A stretch of 35,828 nucleotides of DNA from Rhodospirillales bacterium (GTDB lineage Bacteria; Pseudomonadota; Alphaproteobacteria; Rhodospirillales; UBA2165). Made by a program: the position numbers and the translations under genes. The notes under the pieces were generated by a model. It made no database searches, was not told the DNA's origin, and was given only the letters and a program-made list of their open reading frames with translations. Below, piece after piece: positions 27,081 to 34,083 of the stretch. The stretch lies in assembly GCA_028823885.1 (NCBI GenBank), contig JAPPFK010000035.1, positions 1 to 35,828 of the forward strand. The letters are read 5' to 3'. The stretch's first letter is position 1, and the number at the start of each line of letters is the position of its first letter.

Positions 27081-27910
27081 TAGTTGAGCCCGCGCTTCAG
27101 CTCATCCAGCATACGTTCGGCGTCCCGGTCGTTGAGCGCCGCGCCGCCCAGCGCGATGTAGTCCTCGAGCACCATCACCGCGGCCTTGAGATTTCCCTGA
27201 CCGGCCTCGAGCGCAGCGAGCTCGATATTGGTCTCGCCATGACCCGGAGCGATCAGGGCCATGCGCCGCAGCACCTCGACGGCGCGGGACGTGTCTCCCT
27301 GCTGCAAGGCCCGGGTTTTTATGTTGTTCTGCAAGCGCAAGAGAATGTCCCGGTTGCCCACCGAACGGACGAAATCGGGCTTCATCGGCAGGTCGGTCCC
27401 ATAGACGTCCTTCAGCAGCCGCTTGAGCTCGCTCATCTGCAGCATCCGGGCGCCGTCAAAGGGATCGATGATTGCCGACTCGCCTTGTGCCTGCAGCCGA
27501 AGCAGAAAGTGACCGGGGAAATTGATCCCGGCGATATCCCACTGCAGCGCGCGGGCGACGTGAATGAGGATGATCCCCAGCGACACGGGAATGCCGCGGC
27601 GCCGGTCGATCACCCGCATGAGGTTGGCGTTATCCGTGTCGTCATAGGTCTCGGTGTCCCCCAGGTAGCCGCCGTCGGCGAACACGACGTCATGGAGGAC
27701 CGCGGCCCGGTCGTGGACGTCGGTCGCCTGCGCCTTCACCGCCTTGGCCTGGCCCGCCAGCCCGGCCAGATGGTCCCGGTACTGCTCGACCCGCTTGTCC
27801 GGGTGATCCAGCGCCCCCAGCAACAGCGCCACGCCGGCGAGATCGATCTCCCCGTCCTCCAATGAGCCGACGATGTTGAGGTTTACCAGGATGTCCGTCA
27901 GATCCGACAA
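27080..27910 (-). CDS. SirB1-family transglutaminase-like protein
   Basis: This protein (276 residues from TTG 27910) belongs to the SirB1/YchA family, with a transglutaminase-like core and C-terminal TPR-like helices. Recognisable parts are the core RRRGIPVSLGIILIHVARAL, then INFPGHFLLRL and IIDPFDGARML, followed by the helical tail with TSRAVEVLRRMALIAPG and LEDYIALGG. Function in the family is unclear. The frame is open upstream through the 10-bp repeat array and into ssb on the same strand, but those residues are repeat-derived. I chose the TTG at 27910, with GGAG 6 bases upstream, which gives the normal family length. It is followed by the coupled hydrolase gene. Confidence 0.82.
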   Translation of the reverse strand: MSDLTDILVNLNIVGSLEDGEIDLAGVALLLGALDHPDKRVEQYRDHLAGLAGQAKAVKAQATDVHDRAAVLHDVVFADGGYLGDTETYDDTDNANLMRVIDRRRGIPVSLGIILIHVARALQWDIAGINFPGHFLLRLQAQGESAIIDPFDGARMLQMSELKRLLKDVYGTDLPMKPDFVRSVGNRDILLRLQNNIKTRALQQGDTSRAVEVLRRMALIAPGHGETNIELAALEAGQGNLKAAVMVLEDYIALGGAALNDRDAERMLDELKRGLN

Positions 27911-27930
27911 TTGGGTCTCCGAGATCGTGA

Positions 27931-28000
27931 TTGGAACTGCCCGGAACGGCCTGGAACGGCCTGGAACGGCCTGGAACGGCCTGAAACGGCCTAGAACGGA
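27931..28000. repeat. Seven 10-bp tandem units at the ssb stop codon
   Basis: Seven adjacent decamers, consensus CTGGAACGGC on the plus strand, run from 27931 to 28000: TTGGAACTGC, CCGGAACGGC, three identical CTGGAACGGC, CTGAAACGGC, CTAGAACGGA. The last unit encodes the final ssb codons and its TAG stop (27991-27993). The array therefore looks like an expansion copied from the ssb 3' end. The remaining units lie in the 80-base gap before the SirB1-type gene. Confidence 0.9.
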
Positions 28001-28464
28001 ATGTCGTCGTCGAGGTCGTCGGTGCCACCGCCGCCGGGCGCCGCATAATCGGGCTCGGCTCCGGGATCGCCACCGCCACCGCCACCGCCACCGCCCTGCC
28101 CGCCGCCGCCACCGCGGGAATCCAGCATGGTGAGCACGCTCCGGAAACGGCCCAGCACGACCTCGGTGGTGTACCTGTCCTGGCCGTCCTGGCCCTGCCA
28201 TTTGCGGGTCTGGAGCTGGCCCTCGATATACACCTTGGAGCCCTTTTTCAGGTACTTCTCGGCCACGTCGGCGATACGGTCGTCGAACACCACGACCCGG
28301 TGCCACTCGGTCCTTTCCCGGCGCTCGCCGGAGGCGCGGTCGTTCCAGGTCTCGGAGGTGGCCACCGACATGTTGACGATCTTGTTGCCGTCCTGGGAGA
28401 AGCGGACCTCGGGATCACGGCCCAGGTTTCCAATCAGAATGACTTTGTTAACGCTGCCGGCCAT
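27991..28464 (-). CDS. ssb: Single-stranded DNA-binding protein
   Basis: SSB (157 residues) coats single-stranded DNA in replication, recombination and repair. The N-terminal OB-fold is typical: [33 protein letters not shown], and [19 protein letters not shown] Gly-rich linker (about 117-150, encoded by a low-complexity CCACCG-type run) leads to the acidic tip DLDDDIPF that docks partner proteins. Length is normal. Translation starts at the ATG at 28464. A LexA-type box (28601-28615) lies 137 bases upstream, consistent with SOS control of ssb. The stop codon is inside a 10-bp tandem array. In many alphaproteobacteria ssb adjoins uvrA; here uvrA is 5.6 kb away. Confidence 0.97.
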   Translation of the reverse strand: MAGSVNKVILIGNLGRDPEVRFSQDGNKIVNMSVATSETWNDRASGERRERTEWHRVVVFDDRIADVAEKYLKKGSKVYIEGQLQTRKWQGQDGQDRYTTEVVLGRFRSVLTMLDSRGGGGGQGGGGGGGGGDPGAEPDYAAPGGGGTDDLDDDIPF

Positions 28465-28538
28465 GCTCTCCGCCCCCTTCAGGTAGTCGTGGAAATTCGG
28501 TCATTGATTTCTCCTGGGTTATGTACCCCGATTCCCCC

Positions 28539-28552
28539 AGGGGTTCACCCCT
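28539..28552. other. Small hairpin in the ssb leader
   Basis: AGGGG (28539-28543) pairs with CCCCT (28548-28552) around TTCA. It lies in the ssb 5' leader, about 75 bases before the ATG, close to the C-rich run at 28533-28537. It may affect ssb translation, but nothing else supports a function. Confidence 0.3.
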
Positions 28553-28584
28553 AATCTGGCAACCGGTTTCTAAACGCTTTGCTA

Positions 28585-28615
28585 TTGAACAAACCTATAT
28601 GTTCACGTATTGTTC
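28585..28615. promoter_or_regulatory. LexA (SOS) box with overlapping forward promoter
   Basis: GTTC at 28601-28604, seven bases, then GTTC at 28612-28615 form the direct-repeat LexA box (GTTC-N7-GTTC) described for alphaproteobacteria. On the plus strand it overlaps a possible promoter: TTGAAC (28585-28590), 17-base spacer, TATTGT (28608-28613). LexA here could repress both the ssb transcript leftward and the GFA-family gene at 28653 rightward. A different promoter for ssb was not resolved. Confidence 0.65.
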
Positions 28616-28652
28616 TTATAGCAGGTTTCATTATGTCAGGGGAAGGGATTAG

Positions 28653-29054
28653 ATGATCCAGGGGAGTTGTCTGTGCGGCGCGGTCAAATTCGAGCTGTCG
28701 TCGGAGCCGACGGTGATGGGCACCTGTCATTGCTCGCGATGCCGGAAAGCCGGCGCCAGCACCGTGGTCTTTGTCAAAAAGGAAACCTTGGGATGGGTCC
28801 GGGGAAAGGAGCACGTGGCCACCCACCAGCCGCCGGCGCCGTACAAGTACGGTAGATGCTTCTGTAAGGTTTGCGGCACGTCTTTGGGGGAGATCACCGC
28901 CGATGCGGACACCTTTCCCATCGCGGCGAACGCGCTCGACGGCGCGTTCAGCCTCACCAACCAGTTTCACGAACTCGTTTCCGAGAAACCCCATTGGTAC
29001 GAGATCTGCGACGACGCGCCGCAATCGGAGGGGCATCCCCCGGGAGTGGAATGA
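28653..29054 (+). CDS. GFA-family (CENP-V fold) zinc protein, second copy
   Basis: This 133-residue protein is a compact GFA-fold member. Zinc ligands appear in GSCLCGAVKFEL, TCHCSRCRKAGAS and the later RCFCKVCGTSLGE. The end carries the usual HWYEICDDAPQ segment. The family is named for glutathione-dependent formaldehyde activation, but this short form has no proven enzymatic role. It is clearly different in sequence from the 168-residue copy at 3345, so it is not a recent duplicate. It starts at ATG 28653, just downstream of the LexA box and divergent from ssb, so it may be DNA-damage inducible (inference). Confidence 0.87.
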   Translation: MIQGSCLCGAVKFELSSEPTVMGTCHCSRCRKAGASTVVFVKKETLGWVRGKEHVATHQPPAPYKYGRCFCKVCGTSLGEITADADTFPIAANALDGAFSLTNQFHELVSEKPHWYEICDDAPQSEGHPPGVE

Positions 29055-29242
29055 GCCTTCGGGTCAGCCGCTTTCGTCCAATCGGGCTTCGATTCTTCGA
29101 GTGACCCGAAAGCTTGTCATCCACCCTGGGATAACGAACCGTGTTTCCTGTATGCTTCACACCGCGGATCGCGTAATCGTCGCCGTAAATGAACAATTTT
29201 CTAGCCAACTAGTTATCACTTGCGGCCCAAGGGACAACGGAA

Positions 29243-30445
29243 ATGACCTATCTGGATTTGGGAACAACAGGGAAAAATTTTGCCGGGGAGGAACTTTTGG
29301 AGGAGCTTCAACGGCTGGTTCCCGCGTTGCAGGAGCGCGCTGGGGAAGCGGAAGAATCCGGCCGCATCCCGGAAGCAACCATCGAGGATTTGAAGCGGAT
29401 GAATGCCTTCAAGGCGGTCGTCCCGTCAGCTTATGGGGGACTCCAAGCCGACTATCCCGTGATACCTCAAATGTTCCGCATCATGGGCCGGGGCTGCACC
29501 TCGACTGCCTGGTGCATGGGATTTTTGATTTTCCACAATTTCCAATTCGCGTTCTTCCCAAAGCAGGCTCAAGACGAGGTCTGGGGCGGCAAGGGCTACA
29601 CCATGGCACCCGGCCAGGTCATGCCCAGCGGCAAAGCCACCCGGGACGGGGAGGGATATCGTCTGACAGGACGCTGGGGGTATGCCACCGGGGTTCTACA
29701 CGGAGACTGGATGTTGTTGAGCGCGCCGGTGGAATTGGAGGACGGCTCAATTGAGATGCGGCGCTTCTATGTGCCCGTCGAGGACGTTGAAATTCTCGAC
29801 TCCTGGCATGTGTCCGCGATGAAGGCTACGGGCAGCCATGACGTGACCTTGGAGGATGTATTTGTCCCGGCCTACCGAAGCGTCCTGGTCGAGGAAATGC
29901 GCGAAGGGACCGCGGAGGGCCTCACTCATTTGGAGGGGTCTCTGTGGAAATTACCGCTCCTCACCTACATGATTTTTGGCGGCGTGGCGCCCATGATCGG
30001 CGCTGCGGAAACTCTGTTCGAAATGGTCAGCGACATTCTCACCACTAAAGTGGGCGCCTACTCGGGGGAGAAACAGGCTGATCTCGCCACCCAGCGGGTC
30101 AGAATGGCGCGTTTGCGGATGGAGCTTGAGTCCACGATCGGCTTGTTTGAATCCAGGATCGAGTACGTCTGGAGCACCGTTCAGCAGGACGGCGGACTCA
30201 GCCGGGAGCAGCGAGCCGAAATGCGCATGGTCATTGTCCATGTTGCGCGGAAATGCACGGAACTTGTCAATGAACTGACCGTGGTTGCCGGCTCCCGCGG
30301 CACCTACCTGGCGTCACCCATACAGCGGTTCCACCGGGATGTCACGTCCCTGGCGACCCATGCGGTCCATGACTACGATCATGTTGCTAACCTCTATGGC
30401 AGGAGATTCCTCGGAGCCGAACTCCCCGGAAATGCGATGATTTAA
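29243..30445 (+). CDS. Acyl-CoA dehydrogenase-fold flavin monooxygenase (HsaA/HpaH-like)
   Basis: This 400-residue protein has the acyl-CoA dehydrogenase fold but resembles group D two-component flavin monooxygenases, the oxygenase half that takes reduced flavin from a separate reductase. Typical parts are IPEATIEDLKRMNAFKAVVP near the start, GRGCTSTAWCMGF, YRLTGRWGYATGVLHGDWML (flavin-binding middle domain), MKATGSHDVTLEDVFVP, and the C-terminal RFHRDVTSLATHA, which marks the monooxygenase branch. AAGGGA lies 7 to 8 bases before the ATG. No flavin reductase gene is adjacent. Substrate likely aromatic or sulfur-containing, but undetermined. Confidence 0.85.
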   Translation: MTYLDLGTTGKNFAGEELLEELQRLVPALQERAGEAEESGRIPEATIEDLKRMNAFKAVVPSAYGGLQADYPVIPQMFRIMGRGCTSTAWCMGFLIFHNFQFAFFPKQAQDEVWGGKGYTMAPGQVMPSGKATRDGEGYRLTGRWGYATGVLHGDWMLLSAPVELEDGSIEMRRFYVPVEDVEILDSWHVSAMKATGSHDVTLEDVFVPAYRSVLVEEMREGTAEGLTHLEGSLWKLPLLTYMIFGGVAPMIGAAETLFEMVSDILTTKVGAYSGEKQADLATQRVRMARLRMELESTIGLFESRIEYVWSTVQQDGGLSREQRAEMRMVIVHVARKCTELVNELTVVAGSRGTYLASPIQRFHRDVTSLATHAVHDYDHVANLYGRRFLGAELPGNAMI

Positions 30446-30454
30446 CTCCCAAAC

Positions 30455-30495
30455 AAAAAAATTCGGGTGAGTTGGTGACGGTGGCAGGATCACCC
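30455..30495 (-). terminator. Intrinsic terminator of the DUF488 gene
   Basis: On the reverse strand GGGTGA (30495-30490) pairs with TCACCC (30470-30465) across a 19-base loop, followed after GAA by seven T (30461-30455). It lies 24 bases beyond the DUF488 gene stop. The loop is long, but the T-tract is the clearest in the window. It also separates the convergent monooxygenase-like gene. Confidence 0.5.
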
Positions 30496-30518
30496 TATTT
30501 CGGCGACCAACATCCCCC

Positions 30519-30980
30519 TCACGACCCGATAAACAGGTCGGGCCGGACCGACAGGTGGCGGATGGCGAGGCCGCGCGACTCGAGGGTATCAGCGATCATG
30601 TTGCGGTGGCAGCTCCCGGGGTCCCGTTCCAGGCACATAAGGCACGGCAAACCCTTGGCGGCGAGCGCCGTCACCTCGGTCAGCGCCGCCTCCGCCGACT
30701 CGCTTGCAAGCTGACCGGCGTAGATGGAGCGGTAGAGGTCCGCGTCGCCCGACTTGGCCGCGTCCCGCCCCTCTTCCGGGTTACCCAAGGCCTGCAAGTG
30801 CTTGTACTCCATCCCCGCCTCGTCGAGCGCGGCGCTCAAGGGGTATTTGCAGAAGTCGGGCTTGCGGGACCAGGGCACATCCCGGACATCCACCAACACA
30901 CTCACCCCGTCCCGTTCAAGGGCGGCGATGAACTCGGAGATGCTCGCGCCCTCGTAGCCGATGGTGGCGACGGTCTTCAT
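30519..30980 (-). CDS. DUF488 family protein
   Basis: This 153-residue protein is a DUF488 member. The family motifs are all present: TIGYEGASISEF at the start, VLVDVRDVPWSRKPDFCKYP, YKHLQALGNPEE, and the Cys/His motif CLERDPGSCHRNMIAD near the end. The function of the family is not established. The conserved Cys-Glu and Cys-His-Arg suggest a catalytic or metal-related site. Start: ATG at 30980 preceded by GGGAGAG. It is separated by 125 bases from the membrane-protein gene upstream on the same strand and by a likely terminator from the convergent gene. Confidence 0.87.
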   Translation of the reverse strand: MKTVATIGYEGASISEFIAALERDGVSVLVDVRDVPWSRKPDFCKYPLSAALDEAGMEYKHLQALGNPEEGRDAAKSGDADLYRSIYAGQLASESAEAALTEVTALAAKGLPCLMCLERDPGSCHRNMIADTLESRGLAIRHLSVRPDLFIGS

Positions 30981-31105
30981 TCAACTCTCCCAACGCCTCG
31001 TCATTGCCCGGCTCTGCCCGGGCAATCCGACAATCGAAATACTGGATGCCCCGCGCGGAGGCGGTGCATGGCGGTCAAGAGCGATGCAGTGACCGCCATT
31101 GGCCA

Positions 31106-31597
31106 CTACGGAAAGATCCCGTGCCTGGATATCGCGACGCCGGTGCCGATGCCCGTGGCGGGGGCATCCGCGACGATGCCCGGGCCCGGCCCATAGACCG
31201 ATGTGCCCGGCAGGACGTCCAACCCGCCATAGACGAACGCCGCCTTCAGGAACAACGCCATCACCAGCAGCACGAAGGCGATTGTCGCCGCCTGTTTGGC
31301 GAACCAGTAATAGGTCTCCCGGAGCGCAACCCCGATGACCTGTTGGGCGATCTCGGCCGGCGGGCGGAACTCCTTCTTGAGGATCAGCCACACCTCGGTC
31401 TTCTTGTAGGGACGGGTGCGGGCGCGAAGCGCGCACCACACCAGAATGAAGGCGAAGATCAGGCTGGCCATGCCGCCCGCCTGGGCAGCGAAGGCCGGAT
31501 CGAACGAAAGCCCGAAGATCAGGCAGAAGATGGCGAGACCGGTAAACCCGCTGGCCCGGCCGACGGATACGTAGGCGGCGTTCTCGATCTCGTTCAT
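31106..31597 (-). CDS. Small membrane protein linked to the selenoprotein gene
   Basis: I do not recognise this 163-residue protein. It has three hydrophobic stretches, about residues 15-36 (SGFTGLAIFCLIFGLSF), 42-58 (MASLIFAFILVWCALRA) and 104-125 (ATIAFVLLVMALFLKAAFVY). Between the second and third lies a basic loop (RARTRPYKKTEVWLILKKEF), which should face the cytoplasm. The Gly/Pro-rich C-terminal tail (VYGPGPGIVADAPATG) is probably flexible. It has only a single Cys in each of the first two helices and no obvious redox motif. Its ATG lies 3 bases after the stop of the deiodinase-like gene, so the two are almost certainly one transcript and may work together at the membrane. Confidence 0.7.
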   Translation of the reverse strand: MNEIENAAYVSVGRASGFTGLAIFCLIFGLSFDPAFAAQAGGMASLIFAFILVWCALRARTRPYKKTEVWLILKKEFRPPAEIAQQVIGVALRETYYWFAKQAATIAFVLLVMALFLKAAFVYGGLDVLPGTSVYGPGPGIVADAPATGIGTGVAISRHGIFP

Positions 31598-31600
31598 CCG

Positions 31601-32293
31601 CTAACCCTTCAAATGGGCCCCGATGGCGTCGGCAAACTCGTCGGGCTTGAAGTCCCTCGGCCCCTCGCCGCCCACATAGGCAAGCTTGCCGTCGGCGTCG
31701 ATAAGGAACAGCCGCATGGGGATGGCGATGTACCGCTCCTCCACCGTGTTGCCGATGTCGTCGATCAGCATGGGCATCTTGAGGTCGAGCATGTGCTGGC
31801 AGACGCTCGCCACCTCGGTGCGTTCGTCGTCGGTGGTCGGTTCCTTGTAGACGATGCCCTCCTGCAGGTTCTTCGGCGAGCGCCAGCCATCATCGGCATG
31901 GGCTTCGCGGATGTAAATGGACAGGAACCGCACATCGTCCTTGTACCGGTCGTAAATCTCGTTGAGGCGCACGGCCCAACCGCGATAGGGCGGTCACGTA
32001 TAGGAGCCGAAGATCAGCGCCACCGGCTTGCCGCGCAGGGATTCGAGGCTCACCGTCTCGCCGGTACGGCCCTTTTCGGGATCAAGCACGTCGAGGGTGA
32101 AGGCAGGCGCCTCGTCGCCGACGCCGGGCACGTTCTCGCGGCGCGCCTTCTGCCACGCCATCTTGGCGTCGAATTCCTCTTCAGTGAGATCGGAGATCTC
32201 GATCCACACCTTGCGTTTCTCCGGATAGGGCAGATCGGCGAAAACCTTCACCAACTCACCGGGCTCCATCGATCTGAAATCGCCATCGGCCAT
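31601..32293 (-). CDS. Deiodinase-like selenoprotein with in-frame TGA (Sec100)
   Basis: Read through the TGA at 31994-31996, this is a 230-residue thioredoxin-fold protein of the iodothyronine deiodinase-like/redoxin family. Residues about 56-95 form the redoxin start (VGDEAPAFTLDVL, LRGKPVALIFGSYT). Sec100 follows in the motif SYT-U-PPYRGWAV, the position of the catalytic Sec or Cys in deiodinases (SCT-U-PPF). Then come FLSIYIREAHADDGW, the deiodinase hallmark, and IPMRLFLIDADGKLAYVGG. Both halves are in the same frame with no other stop. The ATG at 32293 has GGGGGA 7 bases upstream; a GTG at 32401 is also in frame. The role in bacteria is unproven, probably thiol/selenol redox chemistry. 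Automatic callers would split it into two fragments. A Cys-codon nonsense mutation is the alternative. Confidence 0.82.
31970..31996 (-). promoter_or_regulatory. Candidate bacterial SECIS hairpin after the Sec codon
   Basis: On the reverse strand, starting at the TGA (31996-31994), CGCGG (13-17 bases in) pairs with CCGTG (23-27), with one G-U pair, around a TTGGG loop whose Gs lie 20-22 bases from the U of UGA. Bacterial SECIS hairpins place a GG-containing apical loop at about this distance, as in E. coli fdhF. A competing hairpin, ACCGC with GCGGT, is also possible. The evidence is positional, not a validated fold. Confidence 0.45.
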
Positions 32294-32421
32294 TAATTTG
32301 TCCCCCAACCAATTGTTTGTCGTGACCTCACCCATGTTCGCGCCGGGCGGCTCGGGGGTCAAGACGGGTGCCGGCGGCATAAACTGCTTGTGAGACCGCA
32401 CCCAGCCGCTATGCAGAAGGC

Positions 32422-33600
32422 ATGCGGGGGAAACTGCCGAACACCTGGAACCGGTACTTCGCGCTGATCATCGGCTCGACCCTGATGACGCAGCTCGGCA
32501 TGCCGATCATCACCCCGTCCTTCCCGGCCGTGCAGCGAGCGCTTGGCGTGCCGGATGCGGACATCGGCCTGATCATGGCGGTCTATTCTCTGCCGGCGCT
32601 GGTCTTGGTACCGCTGCTCGGCCTGGTCGCCGACCGGTTCTCCAAGAAATGGGTCGTGGTGCCGAGCCTTGTGTTGTTCACCGCAGGCGGCTTCGCCTTC
32701 ACGGCGGAGAATTTCGAGACCCTGTTGTGGCTGCGCTTCATCCAGGGGGTCGGGGCCAGCGGCCTGTCCGGCATCGCCCTCGGCCTGGTCGGCGACTACT
32801 TCCGGGGCGAAGACCGAACCCGGGTGCTGGCCAGCGCCAGCTTCGTGCAGAATGTCGGCTCCGGCGTGCTGCCGATGATCGGCGGTGCCTTGGTGGTCAT
32901 CGCCTGGGAGGTGCCCTACCTGGCAAGCTTCCTGGCCGTCCCGCTGGCGCTGTTCGGGCTGGTAATCATGAAGCCCGGCGACAACACCCGGGCGCCCGGC
33001 GGCAGGGCGCTGCTCGGTCATGCCTGGCGCAACATTACCGACCGGCGGGCGCTCGAGCTCATGGGCATGACCGGCGGATTCATCCTGGTCGGCTTCGGGG
33101 TATTCGTGACCTACATCCCGACCTTCCTCGCCAACAACTTCGCCACCGGCTCGTTTGTCATCGGCCTCATCGTCGGCGCGCGGTCGGTCTCCGGCGCTGT
33201 CATGTCGTCACAGATCACCCGGCTGATGCGCGCCGCCTCGCCCCGCTGGCTGATCTTCAGCGCCTTCCTGGTCCAGTCGGCGGGCCTCGCCGTCGTCCCG
33301 GTGCTGCCCAACGACTGGTCGGTGATGATTGCCGCCCTGTGTTACGGCGGGGCGTTCGGGATCGTCCGCCCGGCGCTGCAGATCATGATGCTGGAGAACG
33401 CGCCCGAGGATTTGCGGGCCACCTTCGGCGGCGGCATCGCGGTTTCCCTGCGCTTCGCCCAGACCATCGGCCCGTTTATCGCCGGACTGGTGATCGGCGC
33501 CTGGGGGTTCGGCCCGCTGTTTTTCAGCGCCGCCGTGGTGCCCCTGCTCCTCGCCCTCTACGCCCTCAGGGCGGAGGCGTTGAGGCCGGCCAGGAGTTAG
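32422..33600 (+). CDS. MFS transporter, DHA1-like
   Basis: This 392-residue inner-membrane carrier shows 12-helix MFS periodicity. The loop 2-3 motif is LLGLVADRFSKKWVVVPSL (G-x-x-A-D-R-x-S-K-K). The helix-4 region LRFIQGVGASGLSGIALGLVGDYF resembles drug:H+ antiporter-type carriers. The second half has LEL...GFGVFVTYIPTFL and repeats the pattern. The ATG at 32422 is divergent from the selenoprotein gene, with the intervening bases available for promoters. Its TAG stop overlaps the TAA stop of the convergent RidA gene within TTAG (33597-33600). Substrate unknown; small organic acids or drugs are typical for the group. Confidence 0.87.
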   Translation: MRGKLPNTWNRYFALIIGSTLMTQLGMPIITPSFPAVQRALGVPDADIGLIMAVYSLPALVLVPLLGLVADRFSKKWVVVPSLVLFTAGGFAFTAENFETLLWLRFIQGVGASGLSGIALGLVGDYFRGEDRTRVLASASFVQNVGSGVLPMIGGALVVIAWEVPYLASFLAVPLALFGLVIMKPGDNTRAPGGRALLGHAWRNITDRRALELMGMTGGFILVGFGVFVTYIPTFLANNFATGSFVIGLIVGARSVSGAVMSSQITRLMRAASPRWLIFSAFLVQSAGLAVVPVLPNDWSVMIAALCYGGAFGIVRPALQIMMLENAPEDLRATFGGGIAVSLRFAQTIGPFIAGLVIGAWGFGPLFFSAAVVPLLLALYALRAEALRPARS

Positions 33601-34004
33601 CCGTCGACCACCGCCGTCACATCGATTTCCACCAACCCGCCCTCGACCAACAGCGCTTCGACGCCGACACAGGTGGATGAGGCCGAGCCGCTGTCCCCAT
33701 AAAAATCCGTCATCGCCTTCATGATGATCGGCCGGTGATCGAGTTGCAGCCCGACGATGAAGACCCGCTGACGGACCACGTCGGCGGGCGTCGCACCGAC
33801 AAGCGCGAGCGAGTCCTTGATGGTGCCGTAGATGTAGGCCATCTGCGCCGCCAGATCGCCGGCGCCGACCAGCTCGCCGTCCTTGGTGGAGGCGACAAGG
33901 CCCGACAGGTGAACGGTGGTGCCCCCCTTGGAGGTCACCAGATTGGTGAAGTGGGGCTTGTTGTGCAGGAATTCGGGCCGGTGGCGTTCTATGGTGACGG
34001 ACAT
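33597..34004 (-). CDS. RidA (YjgF/YER057c/UK114) family protein
   Basis: The 135-residue product is a RidA-superfamily protein. Features include LHLSGLVA-like core (VHLSGLVASTKDGELVGAGDL in two parts), QMAYIYGTIKDSLALVGATP, VVRQRVFIVGLQ, and the C-terminal VGVEALLVEGGLVEIDVTAV with the conserved Glu. Archetypal RidA deaminates reactive enamine/imine intermediates and forms trimers. This one belongs to a more divergent subfamily, lacking a clear active-site Arg at the usual position, so its function is less certain. I choose ATG 34004, with GGGGAGGA upstream, over an in-frame start at 34022. It is divergent from uvrA. Confidence 0.85.
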   Translation of the reverse strand: MSVTIERHRPEFLHNKPHFTNLVTSKGGTTVHLSGLVASTKDGELVGAGDLAAQMAYIYGTIKDSLALVGATPADVVRQRVFIVGLQLDHRPIIMKAMTDFYGDSGSASSTCVGVEALLVEGGLVEIDVTAVVDG

Positions 34005-34083
34005 GTGATTTTTCCTCCCCAAAAGGCGGCGAATCTGGGATCAAGACTCGCCATCCCCGGTATGAGCGGCCTATATAGTGGCG

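Noticed and set aside
27931..28000. CRISPR array
   Set aside because: The 10-bp units are directly adjacent with no spacers and there are no cas genes.
27911..28306. N-terminal extension of the SirB1-type protein through the repeat array and ssb
   Set aside because: The residues are repeat-derived or shadow ssb, and the family length is met by starting at 27910.
31601..32293. Two separate short genes or a pseudogene in place of the selenoprotein
   Set aside because: The single TGA falls at the catalytic position, both flanks keep family motifs in the same frame, and no other decay is seen. A recent nonsense mutation remains possible but is the weaker explanation.
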